NCBI RefSeq assembly: GCF_923081025.1
Contig: NZ_CAKLPZ010000002.1
Span: 310,001 to 374,000, forward strand
Reading direction: 5' to 3'
DNA: 64,000 bases
Source of the DNA: Neolewinella maritima
Lineage (GTDB): Bacteria > Bacteroidota > Bacteroidia > Chitinophagales > Saprospiraceae
In this document: piece after piece, positions 1 to 8,253 of the stretch
How the letters are laid out: each line of letters begins with the position of its first letter
Position numbering within the stretch: position 1 is the first letter of the stretch
Notes under the pieces: model-generated
Told to the model about the DNA's origin: nothing
Database searches by the model: none
What the model saw: the letters and a program-made list of their open reading frames with translations, nothing else
Program-made: the position numbers and the translations under genes

Positions 1-404
1 AGCGTCTTTATGTTGCCCCGCGCATCCGCATAAGTGACCTCCTCCTTGAACTTCTGGTCCGAGGAGACCACTCCGGCGTCCGTCATGTCGTAGTAGCTCG
101 CTACGTTCATGCGACTAAGGTAGTCATACGTAGCGCTGTAGGCCTGGCGTTCGTCCCGACTCAGTCGGGACCAGATCACCTGGGCGATGTTGCCGTCCTT
201 ACGGGCCGTACCGGCCAGGCCACTGAGGAGCTGGTCGTAGCGTAGCTCTAGTGCAAATAAGTCGTTGGCATCCGCCGTCGCGCCGGGTGCACCCGAATTT
301 AGGTAGCACCGGGGCGGTAGGGGCTACCTTGATACCGGTATTGGTGCCCCCCAGGGTAGACTGGTTGATGGTGGTCAGCCAGCCCTGGGCGTTGTAGGCA
401 TAAC
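1..404 (-). pseudogene. Rhs-repeat protein core fragment (frameshifted, cut by window edge)
   Basis: Reading the minus strand from 404 gives an Rhs/YD-repeat segment (LRYAYNAQGWLTTINQ). After about residue 35 the reading frame shifts near 290-300 and continues as DANDLFALELRYDQLLSGL, then GNIAQVIWSRLSRDERQAYS and YDYLSRMNVASYYD. This pattern is typical of the beta-cage shell of bacterial Rhs toxins. The left side runs off the window. On the right a TAA stop lies directly in front of the first Rhs codon, so the 5' part is missing. It is a truncated and frameshifted remnant. The orphan immunity genes to the right fit a decayed polymorphic toxin locus. Confidence 0.75.
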
Positions 405-405
405 G

Positions 406-433
406 GAGTTAGGGGCGGGGCCACGGGTGCGAT
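406..433 (-). repeat. GC-box intergenic motif, copy 1
   Basis: Minus-strand reading is CGCACCCGTGGCCCCGCCCC. It matches similar motifs near 5751, 9184, 40607 and 57341. Here it abuts the truncated Rhs fragment. The rest of 434-632 holds no gene that I can support. Confidence 0.5.
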
Positions 434-632
434 GCCTTACGGTAAAACCAAAAGCCATACCCAATGCAGTTGATACCGACCTGTGTGCTTTGCTACTTTT
501 TGTAGCGCCCAACAGCCGCGCCCCGTCTATACCGCCGCAAATAGCGTCGCCACGGCGGGGCGCTAGGCATCGAGCGACAACTCTAAAATTGTTACTGAGT
601 CTACCAAACTACCTGGGATCTGTGGAGCAAAT

Positions 633-1091
633 CTATTTTATAGACAGCTGCTCCACCCATACATTGGGTCTATCTGCAAAGTGATCTTGAAGCCTACTTA
701 TAACATGATCAGCTTCCCAAACAGCAGCAGCTTCAAGACCTAAGCACTGATCTTTCGTGGCTTTAGTAATAGCTCCTGTAACCGGGTTATACAATTCAAG
801 ATTATTCGGGTTTAAGTTATCTTGAATGAATTTCAGCGGCTCATCCTTCAAACTATCCGTAATTGGCAACTTACATTTTTTTTGCCACAAGCCGCTTGTT
901 ATTACGTCATCATATACTCTTACGATAAAGGCAACTGGTGAGCCGTACAAGATGCCACAGTTTTCTAGGGGCTCATCCAGTTGAGTATCGAAGAATGCAC
1001 AGCTTTTGGAGGCTAGTATCTGCGCGTAATAATAGTTTGTGCCCGAGTGTATCTCTAACACTGCCCCAGTCGTCATATGTTGTTTCTTCAT
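633..1091 (-). CDS. Imm26-like orphan immunity protein
   Basis: A 152-residue soluble protein. The pattern near the N-terminus (GAVLEIHSG, then YYYAQIL and CAFFD), the central VAFIVRVYDD, and the late LEAAAVWEADHVISRLQDHF resemble the Imm26 family of polymorphic-toxin immunity proteins; this is family-level recognition from memory. I chose ATG 1091 over the TTG two codons upstream. The start lies 12 nt after the stop of an Rhs C-terminal tail (1103), the normal toxin-immunity order. Its expected role is to bind and neutralise a toxin domain delivered by kin. The partner toxin domain is largely gone, so the gene now looks like an orphan. Confidence 0.55.
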   Translation of the reverse strand: MKKQHMTTGAVLEIHSGTNYYYAQILASKSCAFFDTQLDEPLENCGILYGSPVAFIVRVYDDVITSGLWQKKCKLPITDSLKDEPLKFIQDNLNPNNLELYNPVTGAITKATKDQCLGLEAAAVWEADHVISRLQDHFADRPNVWVEQLSIK

Positions 1092-1102
1092 CGTCAAGTT
1101 GT

Positions 1103-1300
1103 TTAACCCCCGCCAAACTCACTTTGGGCTGCTCTTTGGTAATCTGATGCTCTTTTGTTTGTAGGGCTAACACCATTTATATCGTTTCCCGATGTCCCAC
1201 CTTGAGATTGAGCACGCCCATTTGCTTCAATTTGCTGCTGCTCTCTACCCCTTATTGCGGCTGGGTTAGAAGAAGATCGATCCAACCTGGCAGTATAATA
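1103..1300 (-). pseudogene. C-terminal tail of an Rhs-linked toxin
   Basis: Minus-strand translation from the IS3 edge reads YYTARLDRSSSNPAAIRGRE, later TSGNDINGVSPTN and ending DYQRAAQSEFGGG before a TAA stop. Tails with RGREQ, GGTSGN, INGISPxN and a final EFG are common at the end of Rhs/polymorphic toxins in Bacteroidota. The upstream part is cut off by the IS3-family element beginning near 1294. The immunity-like gene starts immediately downstream, which supports the assignment. Confidence 0.65.
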
Positions 1301-2536
1301 CCTCGACAAAATTGGACCACAATCTAAGTTGAAAACTTACCTTGTACCATGAAGCGATCAAGAAGAAAATTCACCGCTGCCTTCAAGGCCAAAGTCGCCA
1401 TTGAGGCCTTGAAAGAAAGACAAACGCTCGCCGAGCTGGCCAAGAAGTTTGAGCTTCACCCTAACCAGATTAGTCAGTAGAAGCAGGAGTTTATCGCCGG
1501 TTCCGAGCAGGTCTTCGAGACCGGCGAGGGCAAGACGGCTTCCGGATCTGATGCGGTCACCGCCAACGAAGCCGAGCTGCAGCAACTCTACGCCAAGATT
1601 GGTCAGCTGCAGATGGAACGCGACTTTCGAAAAAAAACTTAGCCAGATGGGATCACCTTAAGTAAGGCGTTCCGGACTAGAGGCCCAGGCTAGCCTGTCT
1701 ATCCGCCGGCAGTGCGACTTGCTTTCGGTAAGCCGCGGCAGCGTCTATTATGAGCCTAAGGGTGAGAACGAGCAGAACCTGGCGATGATGCGGCTGATGG
1801 ATGCCCACATCCTGGAGGAGCCAACGGCGGGCGTGCTGACCATGCAGTCGATGCTCCGAGATAAAGGGTACCACGCGGGCTACGAACGGGTGCGTAGATT
1901 AATGCGAAAGGCCTGTATTCGAGCCATTTACCCACGCAGGCACCTGACGGTACTGGGGCAGGCGAAGTACGTTCACCCTTACCTGCTACGCGACCTGGAG
2001 ATCCACCGACCGGGGCAGGTCTGGGCCATCGACATCACCTATGTCCCGCTGCAGAAAGGCTTATGAGTACCTCACGGCGATCATTGACGTGTACTCAAGC
2101 TACATCGTAGGCTGGGGTCTAGCCAACACCCTGGCGGCGGAAGCCAGCCCGGGAGTGGTTCGCCAGGCGGTGGCCGAGCACGGGGCACCGCAGATCCTGA
2201 ACTCCGACCAGTGTTGCTAGTTTACCTGCTCGCCGCAGTATGTAACCTACCTGTGTGAGCAGGGCATTGCCATCAGCATGGACGGCAAGGGCAGGGCCCT
2301 GGATAACATCTACATCGAGCGCTTCTGGCGCATGATTAAGTACCAGCACATCTTTCTGAACCCCGCCGCCAACGGCCGGCAGTTGTACCGAGGAATCGAG
2401 AAATGGCTGTATCGCTACCACCACCGGGATCATCAGGAAATCAACCGAGTAAAGCCTATCCAGCGGTACCGAAAGGCCGCCTAACTTTCACCTAACTAAC
2501 TTGGCTCCGTGGTCTGAAAACCCGAGGTACTATACT
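1294..2536 (+). mobile_element. IS3-family insertion sequence, decayed
   Basis: The element has imperfect terminal inverted repeats: left end TACCTCG then GACCAC and AAGTT at about 1299-1336, mirrored at the right end at about 2495-2527. Between them lies an orfA/orfB transposase with several disabling changes. I could not fix an unambiguous target-site duplication. It separates an Rhs toxin tail on the left from a DUF4265-like immunity gene whose stop codon lies right at its right edge. Confidence 0.7.
1349..2484 (+). pseudogene. IS3-family transposase (orfA+orfB), inactive
   Basis: OrfA begins [20 protein letters not shown] and has the helix-turn-helix ending [10 protein letters not shown], where a TAG replaces the usual Trp codon (about 1478). 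It continues through ELQQLYAKIGQLQMERDF. OrfB carries the integrase core: WAIDITYVP (first Asp), NSDQ (second Asp) followed by an in-frame stop, and NIYIERFWRMIKYQ (Glu). There is a frameshift near 2060 after YVPLQKG, and another break near 1640-1660. With stops at several sites it cannot make a full DDE transposase. Confidence 0.85.
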
Positions 2537-2969
2537 ATGGCTTACGATTTGTGGCAATTGCCGCTTCCTGGTACTCCCATTCACCATCTTGCAAACCCTG
2601 ATTCAGATAATTTTGAACAAAAGAATATGACACTGTGGGAGGAACATCCACTGCGATTAAAGTGGGCAAGTTACTTAGTTCTGAAGCACACCCCATAGAT
2701 TCTAATTCTGCTCTCAAACTTTGCACTTTCTTCGCATCATCTACCAAGACTCTTATGGTAGAATGACCACTTTCTCGTATTACATCCTTTGCATAAAGGG
2801 CACCACCTAACTCTTTTACCTCAATTATATCATTGAGGGCATAATTTTTTGCGTAGAAAAGTATGTTGTCTAACTGATACCCGGTGTTGACTTTTTTCGC
2901 CCAGGCAGACTCAACACCCGGCTCTTCAAAGAAGTCATGTGGGAACAGAATTTTTGAATAGTCTTCCAT
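2535..2969 (-). CDS. DUF4265-like protein, probable orphan immunity gene
   Basis: A 144-residue cytosolic protein. The order SAWAKKV, YQLDNILFYAKNYALNDII and RESGHSTIRVLV matches the DUF4265 pattern (WA, LDN.PFyA, GD, sGhsT.R), a family often found beside contact-dependent toxins; this comes from family knowledge, not a search. Start ATG 2969 gives MEDYSKILFP, close in style to the neighbour MKYYSKVDMP. It is lower in GC than the surrounding chromosome. The IS3 element sits directly 3' of the stop codon. Role as an immunity protein is inferred from location. Confidence 0.5.
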   Translation of the reverse strand: MEDYSKILFPHDFFEEPGVESAWAKKVNTGYQLDNILFYAKNYALNDIIEVKELGGALYAKDVIRESGHSTIRVLVDDAKKVQSLRAELESMGCASELSNLPTLIAVDVPPTVSYSFVQNYLNQGLQDGEWEYQEAAIATNRKP

Positions 2970-2990
2970 AGTTACATTAATGGCAGTGTA

Positions 2991-3573
2991 TCATAAGTAA
3001 TGGTGGGCGGTTAGATTGCGCTGCCAGAATAGGTAGTCGATCGCGGCCACATGGTTAGTGAGCTTTTTGGAAAACGACACGCTCCGCCGTACCAGCCGAC
3101 TTACTCTGACTTACCCCAGTGAAGTAGCCTTCAATGGGGTAAGTCAGTGCTTTACTCGCTCGGTGCTGTTCCTTCGGGATGGTTTGGTAGTAGGCCTCCA
3201 AGTAGTCCGTAGCAAATGCACAGTTTTCGCGTAACCGATCGAGCAGTTTGTCCTGCAGCCGCTCGGCATCCGCTTTGCTCTGGACACCAATGTGAAAGGC
3301 TAACACTTGCTTGATCGCCGGACAGTAGATCACTCAGATGCACCGCTTATTTTGTTTCCGCTCCACGAACGACCACATCTCATCCAGTTGTAATTTAACC
3401 CCTTGCAGTTCTGGTTCCGACCCTGACTCCACTACCCAGTCGGGTGCCTTAAGTACTGTGATCCTCGTCGTCCGCCGAACCGGTACTTCGTATCGGCCGC
3501 CGCATCGTTCGGCTACTTTATAGTCAGCGATTATCCTGGGTTCCGGAAGTATAACTTGATAGTACCTGTTCAT
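2991..3573 (-). pseudogene. IS1-family transposase remnant, chimeric N-terminus
   Basis: Minus-strand reading has the IS1 core LQLDEMWSFVERKQNKR, then after a TGA stop (about 3334) VIYCPAIKQVLAFHIG, CAFATDYLEAYYQTIPKEQH and TYPIEGYFTG. A frameshift near 3115 is followed by VSRLVRRSVSFSKKL and a C-terminal DYLFWQRN, a normal IS1 ending, with stop at 2991. The first ~20 residues (MNRYYQVILPEPR) do not look like IS1 and resemble the start of the neighbouring immunity-type genes. The IS may therefore have landed inside another immunity gene (inference). Confidence 0.7.
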
Positions 3574-3576
3574 TTT

Positions 3577-4023
3577 TTAGAATCCCAGCACTGCTCCACC
3601 ATCGTGAAGAGACTTCATCCAATCAATATACATATCCTTGGGTATCCCGTGGTTTTGATGAGAATAAGCCTCGTGGGTAGCCATTGTCGTGATTAGAGTC
3701 GGCTTCTTATAGTCAGGTCTACTGGGGTCAAAATAAACTTGAATTGCCTTATCCCTACCGGCTTTATAAAACGGAATATTCGCTGCCAGTTTACCTCTGC
3801 ACATAAAGGTAGATCCCTCCTTTGCAATAGCTTCTATTTCACTCATTTCGATCACCACCCACAGGCCAAACACAAAACTTTCCTCCATGTCTTGAATCGG
3901 CATGCTCAGTATTTCGTAAGTAACCATCTTCGACCCATATACAATATAGGCCGTATCGTGAAGCTGATGTGACTGCTGCGGCATAGCTGGCGCTGGCATA
4001 TCTACCTTGGAATAGTATTTCAT
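3577..4023 (-). CDS. DUF2199-like protein, probable orphan immunity gene
   Basis: A 148-residue soluble protein. The centre (YEILSMPIQDMEESFVFGLW then VVIEMSE) and the end (ATHEAYSHQNHGIP) follow the DUF2199 pattern (P...fxfGlWv.vs, later hp.a..qn.Gi). The N-terminal zinc-like Cys motif of many DUF2199 members is not present. It is the most upstream of the minus-strand immunity-like genes; the next ORF (3573) begins 3 nt after its stop. A (TA)n run lies just upstream in the presumed promoter. Immunity function is inferred from the neighbourhood. Confidence 0.45.
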   Translation of the reverse strand: MKYYSKVDMPAPAMPQQSHQLHDTAYIVYGSKMVTYEILSMPIQDMEESFVFGLWVVIEMSEIEAIAKEGSTFMCRGKLAANIPFYKAGRDKAIQVYFDPSRPDYKKPTLITTMATHEAYSHQNHGIPKDMYIDWMKSLHDGGAVLGF

Positions 4024-4043
4024 TGATATTTTACTAGCTGCCT

Positions 4044-4060
4044 TATATATATATATATAT
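4044..4060. repeat. (TA)n microsatellite
   Basis: Eight or so TA dinucleotides sit 20 nt upstream of the DUF2199-like start at 4023. A slippage-prone tract in a promoter could alter spacing between promoter elements, but that is only a possibility. Confidence 0.8.
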
Positions 4061-4196
4061 CACCGCCTGAGCTAGCCCCTCGAAATTTCAGGCCAGGTTC
4101 AAAAGAGTTGTTGATATGGAGCGCATACAGGCGGCCTGTTGGACTTCGATGTATAGTCAGGCTGCTGATATCAATCTTCGCACCCGCGTCCCCGCC

Positions 4197-5723
4197 CTAC
4201 CGCTGTACCACGAGTCTGCGCACCGCCCGCGCCCCGGATTCCGTATCCTCCAGTTGAAGGATGTACACGCCCGGAGGGTAGGCCGTCAGATCGAGCGGAA
4301 CGGCCTGGGCGAACGGCAGCTGCTGCAGCCGATGGCCGGAGACGTTGAATAGTGTCACGGATAGCTTGGCGTTGCCCGCCAACTGTACGTTTACCGGGCC
4401 GGTCGTGGGGTTGGGATATAGCTGTACTTCGAGCGATGGCGTATTCCGTACGGCGGTGGGTCCGTCGCTCGTGCTACTGACTGTGATATAGTGCACCTCC
4501 TCACCGACTACCGGATCGATGGCGGAGAAGTACAGCCGTTCTCCGGATACTACTACTTCGGCGTCCGGATTACCGGCCAGGCGGACGGGGACGGGTGTGA
4601 GCACGCTACGCTCCGGATCGAGCAGGTAAAGCTCCTGCGAAGCCACTATGGCGAATACCTGGCCGAATGGTACGATCCGACTGACCACGGCGGGTGCTTC
4701 TGTCACTATACGGGTGCCGTCCGGCGTACCGTCCGTGCGCCAGATCGCTGAGGTAGTGTCGCTGGTTCTACGGACGAACAGTGCTTCCGTCGCACTGATC
4801 TTGGTAACGCCACGCGCCATGTACGCATCGTCTGCAGCAACAGCTGGTTCCAGTAGGATAGCTACGGCACCGGAATAGTCGACGGCGTACACTCTGCCGT
4901 CGAAGCCGACCTGGACCCAGGCCGCGATAAGACCGGCCGCATCGGGAACCGTAGGAAAGAGCTCGGGGAGGGGGGCAGACAGACTCGTCGCGTCGAGCAA
5001 GCGGTTCGCTTCGCCGAAGGTGGATTTGTTGTAGTTGATACTTACCTGACCGCCCCGGCTGAAGTAGACGATCGGACTGACGGCATTGACCTCCCCCAGC
5101 AAGGTGACCATTTCCGTAGCCGGACTATACGCTGCCGGACCGAATCCCGCTCCCTGCGCGGCGGAAAAGTAGAGAAGCGCACCGTCCGTAGCCAGATACT
5201 GCCGGCCCTGATTCCGTGTACCGATATAGGTATCGCTTCTAATGACCGTGGTAGTCTCGCTCACGGGATTGAAAGCGACCAGCTCGTGCACCTGCTGGGC
5301 AAAACTAGACTGCACCTGCCGAATAAAGTACAGCCGTTGGTCGAGCAGGGTATAGTCGCTTATAGCAGCGGTAAATAACTGAGGCGGCAGTGTACGGACC
5401 GCTCCATCCGCGCCGCTGATCTCGGTGATGATAGATACGTTACTCTCAAAACTGGCAAAGTAATACCGGTCATTGACCGCACCGATAAGGGTGGCATCTT
5501 GCGGAAACTCGATGGGACGTGTACCCGCTAGCTGACCGTCGGAAAAGTAATTGGTCACATCATTCTGATCATTGGTCGACCAGACTATGCTGCCGTTACC
5601 TGAGGCGAAGAGCTGGGTGATGGTAGCACCTGCGGTATTACGATCCAAAATACCAAGCGTAAAATCGATGGACTGTCCGGTCATCACGGCCGACAGCAGT
5701 AGTACAAGTAGAGTGTGCTTCAT
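4197..5723 (-). CDS. Secreted protein with T9SS type A C-terminal sorting domain
   Basis: A 508-residue protein with a Sec signal peptide (MKHTLLVLLLSAVMTGQS). The body has repeated readout-like units (IVWSTNDQNDVTNYFSDG, AIWRTDGTPDGTRIV, GERLYFSAIDPVVGEEV) of the TDGTxxGT beta-propeller kind. The last ~80 residues are a type A sorting domain: LYPNPTTGPVNVQL, then LFNVSGHRLQ and GVYILQLED. Known for the family: this tail directs export across the outer membrane by the type IX system and surface attachment. The ligand is unknown. It is a single minus-strand gene with a GC-box motif about 28 nt upstream of the start. Confidence 0.85.
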   Translation of the reverse strand: MKHTLLVLLLSAVMTGQSIDFTLGILDRNTAGATITQLFASGNGSIVWSTNDQNDVTNYFSDGQLAGTRPIEFPQDATLIGAVNDRYYFASFESNVSIITEISGADGAVRTLPPQLFTAAISDYTLLDQRLYFIRQVQSSFAQQVHELVAFNPVSETTTVIRSDTYIGTRNQGRQYLATDGALLYFSAAQGAGFGPAAYSPATEMVTLLGEVNAVSPIVYFSRGGQVSINYNKSTFGEANRLLDATSLSAPLPELFPTVPDAAGLIAAWVQVGFDGRVYAVDYSGAVAILLEPAVAADDAYMARGVTKISATEALFVRRTSDTTSAIWRTDGTPDGTRIVTEAPAVVSRIVPFGQVFAIVASQELYLLDPERSVLTPVPVRLAGNPDAEVVVSGERLYFSAIDPVVGEEVHYITVSSTSDGPTAVRNTPSLEVQLYPNPTTGPVNVQLAGNAKLSVTLFNVSGHRLQQLPFAQAVPLDLTAYPPGVYILQLEDTESGARAVRRLVVQR

Positions 5724-5749
5724 TATCTACCGTAGCCCCAGGATTTAGT

Positions 5750-5776
5750 GAGGGCGGGGCCGCGGGTGCGATACAA
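5750..5776 (-). repeat. GC-box intergenic motif, copy 2
   Basis: Minus-strand CGCACCCGCGGCCCCGCCC lies about 28 nt upstream of the ATG of the T9SS-sorted protein (5723). Same orientation to the gene as the copies at 9184 and 40607. Confidence 0.6.
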
Positions 5777-5828
5777 AGATGCACTACCGTAGGTATAGCC
5801 GGTAGTTAAAGTTTATTTCTTTTGGGGG

Positions 5829-7181
5829 CTAAAACGCCCGATAACTACCCGCCAAAAATTCATTCGCCTTATCCTCCGCAAAGCGGGCGGTATCGGTATC
5901 CCAGTGCAGTGTCTCGCCCGGGAAGCGACCGGCCACTACGCCGAGCAGAATCACCTCCGTAAGGCGGGAGGCATAGCTGAAGGGCGCACTGGTCTCGTCC
6001 TTGCCCAGACAGGCGTCCACAAACTGGTGGTAGTGCTTGGGGCTCTCCGTGGCGTAATTGCGCACGGGCTCCCCCAGGTCGAGGGCGGCGGCGGCAGCGG
6101 TGATCTCGGTACCGATCTCCCGGTAGGCACCGTCGACAAAGAGGCGAGGCTCCTGCATGAAGTGGGGGAGGAGGAGCTTGCCCGTCTCGCCGTAAAAGAT
6201 CGCGCCCTGTTCGGGGAGGGGATCGCCGTTGGGGAGCTCCAGCTCGGGCTGCTCGCCCGGCGCGCCGGGACCGTCGTACCAGACCCACTTGAGGGTATCC
6301 GCCGTATATGCCGTGCCAGGAAATTCGTAGGTGACCACATTGTGCTCGGGGAAGCCGTAGCCGCTCGGCGGACGGCAGTCGTTCACGATCGTCAAGGGCA
6401 CGTCCAGCGCCAGCGCATTGTAGGGGGTATCGAAGATGTGTACGCCCATATCGCCCAGGGTACCGCAGCCGTAGTCGACGATCTGCCGCCAGTTGGAAGG
6501 GTGGTAGCGCTCCTCGACGTAGGGACGGTCGGGAGCGGTGCCGAGCCAGAGATCCCAGTTCAGGGTTTCGGGCACGGGGTCGGATTCGGTGGGGGCCGGG
6601 CCGTTGTAGCCCCAGTTCTTCGGCGACCAGGCACGCACCTCGCGCACCTTACCGATGAGGCCCGACTGGATCAGCTGGGTAGCCACCCGGTAGTCGTAGA
6701 AGCTGTGCACCTGGATACCCATCTGGGTGACCAGCTTGCGGTCGCGGGCCACGCGGGCCATCTCGCGGGCCTCGGCGACGTGGTGGGTGAGGGGCTTCTG
6801 GCAGTAGACAGGCTTGTCCATTCCCATCGCCAGCAGGGAGGCCGGGGCGTGGGTGTGGTCGGGTGTGGCGACGATGACGGCGTCGATCTCGTCACCCATC
6901 TCATCCAGCATGACGCGGTAGTCGGTATAGGATCGGGCCTTGGGGTACTGTGCCTGGGCCTCGGCCAGAAACTTGCTGTCTACGTCGCAGAGGGCCACCA
7001 CATCCACGGCGGGGTGGGAGGCGATGGCACCCATGTCCTCACGACCCTGATAGCCGAGGCCGACGTGGGCGGTGCGGAGGCGGCCCGGCGTGCCGGATAT
7101 AGCGCTCTGTGTGGCACAGCCGGGTAGGAGGGCGGCAGCGGCCAGTACGGTGCTGCTCTGGAGGAATGTTCTTCTTTTCAT
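5829..7181 (-). CDS. Gfo/Idh/MocA-family oxidoreductase, Tat-exported
   Basis: A 450-residue protein. The N-terminus has a twin-arginine signal (MKRRTFLQSSTVLAAAALL) with a lipobox-like LPGC. The Rossmann part carries GLGYQGREDM, VALCDVDSKF and VATPDHTHAP. The usual EKP catalytic lysine motif appears as QKPL (about residue 123). A C-terminal alpha/beta domain follows. Family knowledge: NAD(P)-dependent sugar oxidation or reduction. It starts 16 nt after the DUF1080 gene, so the two form an operon. Such pairs have been linked to 3-keto-sugar chemistry in the Bacteroidota periplasm; the actual substrate cannot be read from sequence. Confidence 0.85.
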   Translation of the reverse strand: MKRRTFLQSSTVLAAAALLPGCATQSAISGTPGRLRTAHVGLGYQGREDMGAIASHPAVDVVALCDVDSKFLAEAQAQYPKARSYTDYRVMLDEMGDEIDAVIVATPDHTHAPASLLAMGMDKPVYCQKPLTHHVAEAREMARVARDRKLVTQMGIQVHSFYDYRVATQLIQSGLIGKVREVRAWSPKNWGYNGPAPTESDPVPETLNWDLWLGTAPDRPYVEERYHPSNWRQIVDYGCGTLGDMGVHIFDTPYNALALDVPLTIVNDCRPPSGYGFPEHNVVTYEFPGTAYTADTLKWVWYDGPGAPGEQPELELPNGDPLPEQGAIFYGETGKLLLPHFMQEPRLFVDGAYREIGTEITAAAAALDLGEPVRNYATESPKHYHQFVDACLGKDETSAPFSYASRLTEVILLGVVAGRFPGETLHWDTDTARFAEDKANEFLAGSYRAF

Positions 7182-7197
7182 GGTCGCTTAGCGTTTA

Positions 7198-8001
7198 CTA
7201 GAGTTCCCGGATGCGGATGTTGCGAAACCAGAGGGGGCTACCGTGGTCCTGCAGGACAATGTAGCCACTGCGGTACTTGCCGTAGTCCGGCGCGTCCTTC
7301 CACTTGCCGGAATTGCGCTTTTCCTCCCAGTCCTCCGACCAGGGCACGAAGGACAGCAGCAGCTCCCCGTTCAGCCAGTACTCGACCCGCTCGGGGGTGA
7401 ACACGATGCGGCTGCTGTTCCACTCGCCCGGGGGGTTGAGCTTCTTCTTCGTGGGGTCTGCGGTGTGCATGGCGTAGTCGGCCCCCGTCATCTGCCAGTC
7501 CTGCAGCTGCTCCGGGTGCTCGGCGCCGAACTGGCTGTTGTAGGCCGTCAGGTCGTGTATCTCCGCATAGCCTTCGTCGTCGATGAGCTGGTATTCGGGG
7601 GCCATCACGGTGGGCGAGTCGTAGCCTTCTTCCTTGGCGTGGTAGAGGATGCCGCTGTTGCCGCCGGGGGGGATCTTCCAGTCCAGCTCCAGCTCGAAAT
7701 TGTCGAATTCGCGTGCGCCGTACACCACGTCCCGGCCGCCGGTATAGTCCTGCTCCAGCTGCACCTCGGTGTCGAAGAGCAGCATGCCGTCGCGCGCGAC
7801 CCATCCGGGGGGCAGCACGTCGGACTTATAGCCCCGCCAGCCGTCGGTAGAGCTGCCGTCGAATAAGGTGATCCACTCACCGACTTCGGTGCTGTCTGCC
7901 GTGGTCTCATCGACTTCAGTCGTACGGTCGACCGCCCGATCGGCGCAGGCGGTCAGCAGCAGCAGGGTGCTGTACAGGATGGTAACTAGGCGGAGCTTCA
8001 T
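7198..8001 (-). CDS. DUF1080 (3-keto-disaccharide hydrolase-type) lipoprotein
   Basis: A 267-residue lipoprotein. I chose ATG 8001 because it starts a clean signal peptide with lipobox (LLLLTAC, Cys19); the longer frame only adds 14 unlikely residues. The mature part has the DUF1080 concanavalin-like features: WITLFDGSSTDGWRGY, DFELELDWKIPPGGNSGILY, APEYQLIDDEG, NPPGEWNSSRIVF and the end YIVLQDHGSPLWFRNIRIREL. The family includes enzymes acting on 3-keto-glycosides. It is first in a two-gene operon with the Gfo/Idh/MocA oxidoreductase. Confidence 0.85.
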   Translation of the reverse strand: MKLRLVTILYSTLLLLTACADRAVDRTTEVDETTADSTEVGEWITLFDGSSTDGWRGYKSDVLPPGWVARDGMLLFDTEVQLEQDYTGGRDVVYGAREFDNFELELDWKIPPGGNSGILYHAKEEGYDSPTVMAPEYQLIDDEGYAEIHDLTAYNSQFGAEHPEQLQDWQMTGADYAMHTADPTKKKLNPPGEWNSSRIVFTPERVEYWLNGELLLSFVPWSEDWEEKRNSGKWKDAPDYGKYRSGYIVLQDHGSPLWFRNIRIREL

Positions 8002-8253
8002 GGGCGGCGGGGCGGCTTGGTTCGTCCGATCAATATAGGGCACGCCGTCCGGTACGGGCGCGTCCGCAGGTGCAAAGGCTGGGAATGAGCGGGCTGGCGG
8101 GTATAATTGTTAAAGTGGCAGGAAACGGACTTAAATGCTATACCACCAGTTATTTTTATACCACGGTACGTCGTCAGTCGGGCATTAGCTAGTCCCGTAC
8201 TGCGGCGGAATGGCACCGCCCATATCCTATTTACACTCACCCCTCTTTTACCT

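Noticed and set aside
427-684. 85-codon plus-strand frame
   Set aside because: Composition is not protein-like and it overlaps the end of the Imm26-like gene.
1294-2536. Target-site duplication of the IS3 element
   Set aside because: Flanking TATA-rich bases look similar but give no consistent 3-4 bp direct repeat.
5904-7127. 407-codon open frame on the plus strand opposite the Gfo/Idh/MocA gene
   Set aside because: GC-rich antisense shadow; the minus-strand frame has full family motifs and a Tat signal.
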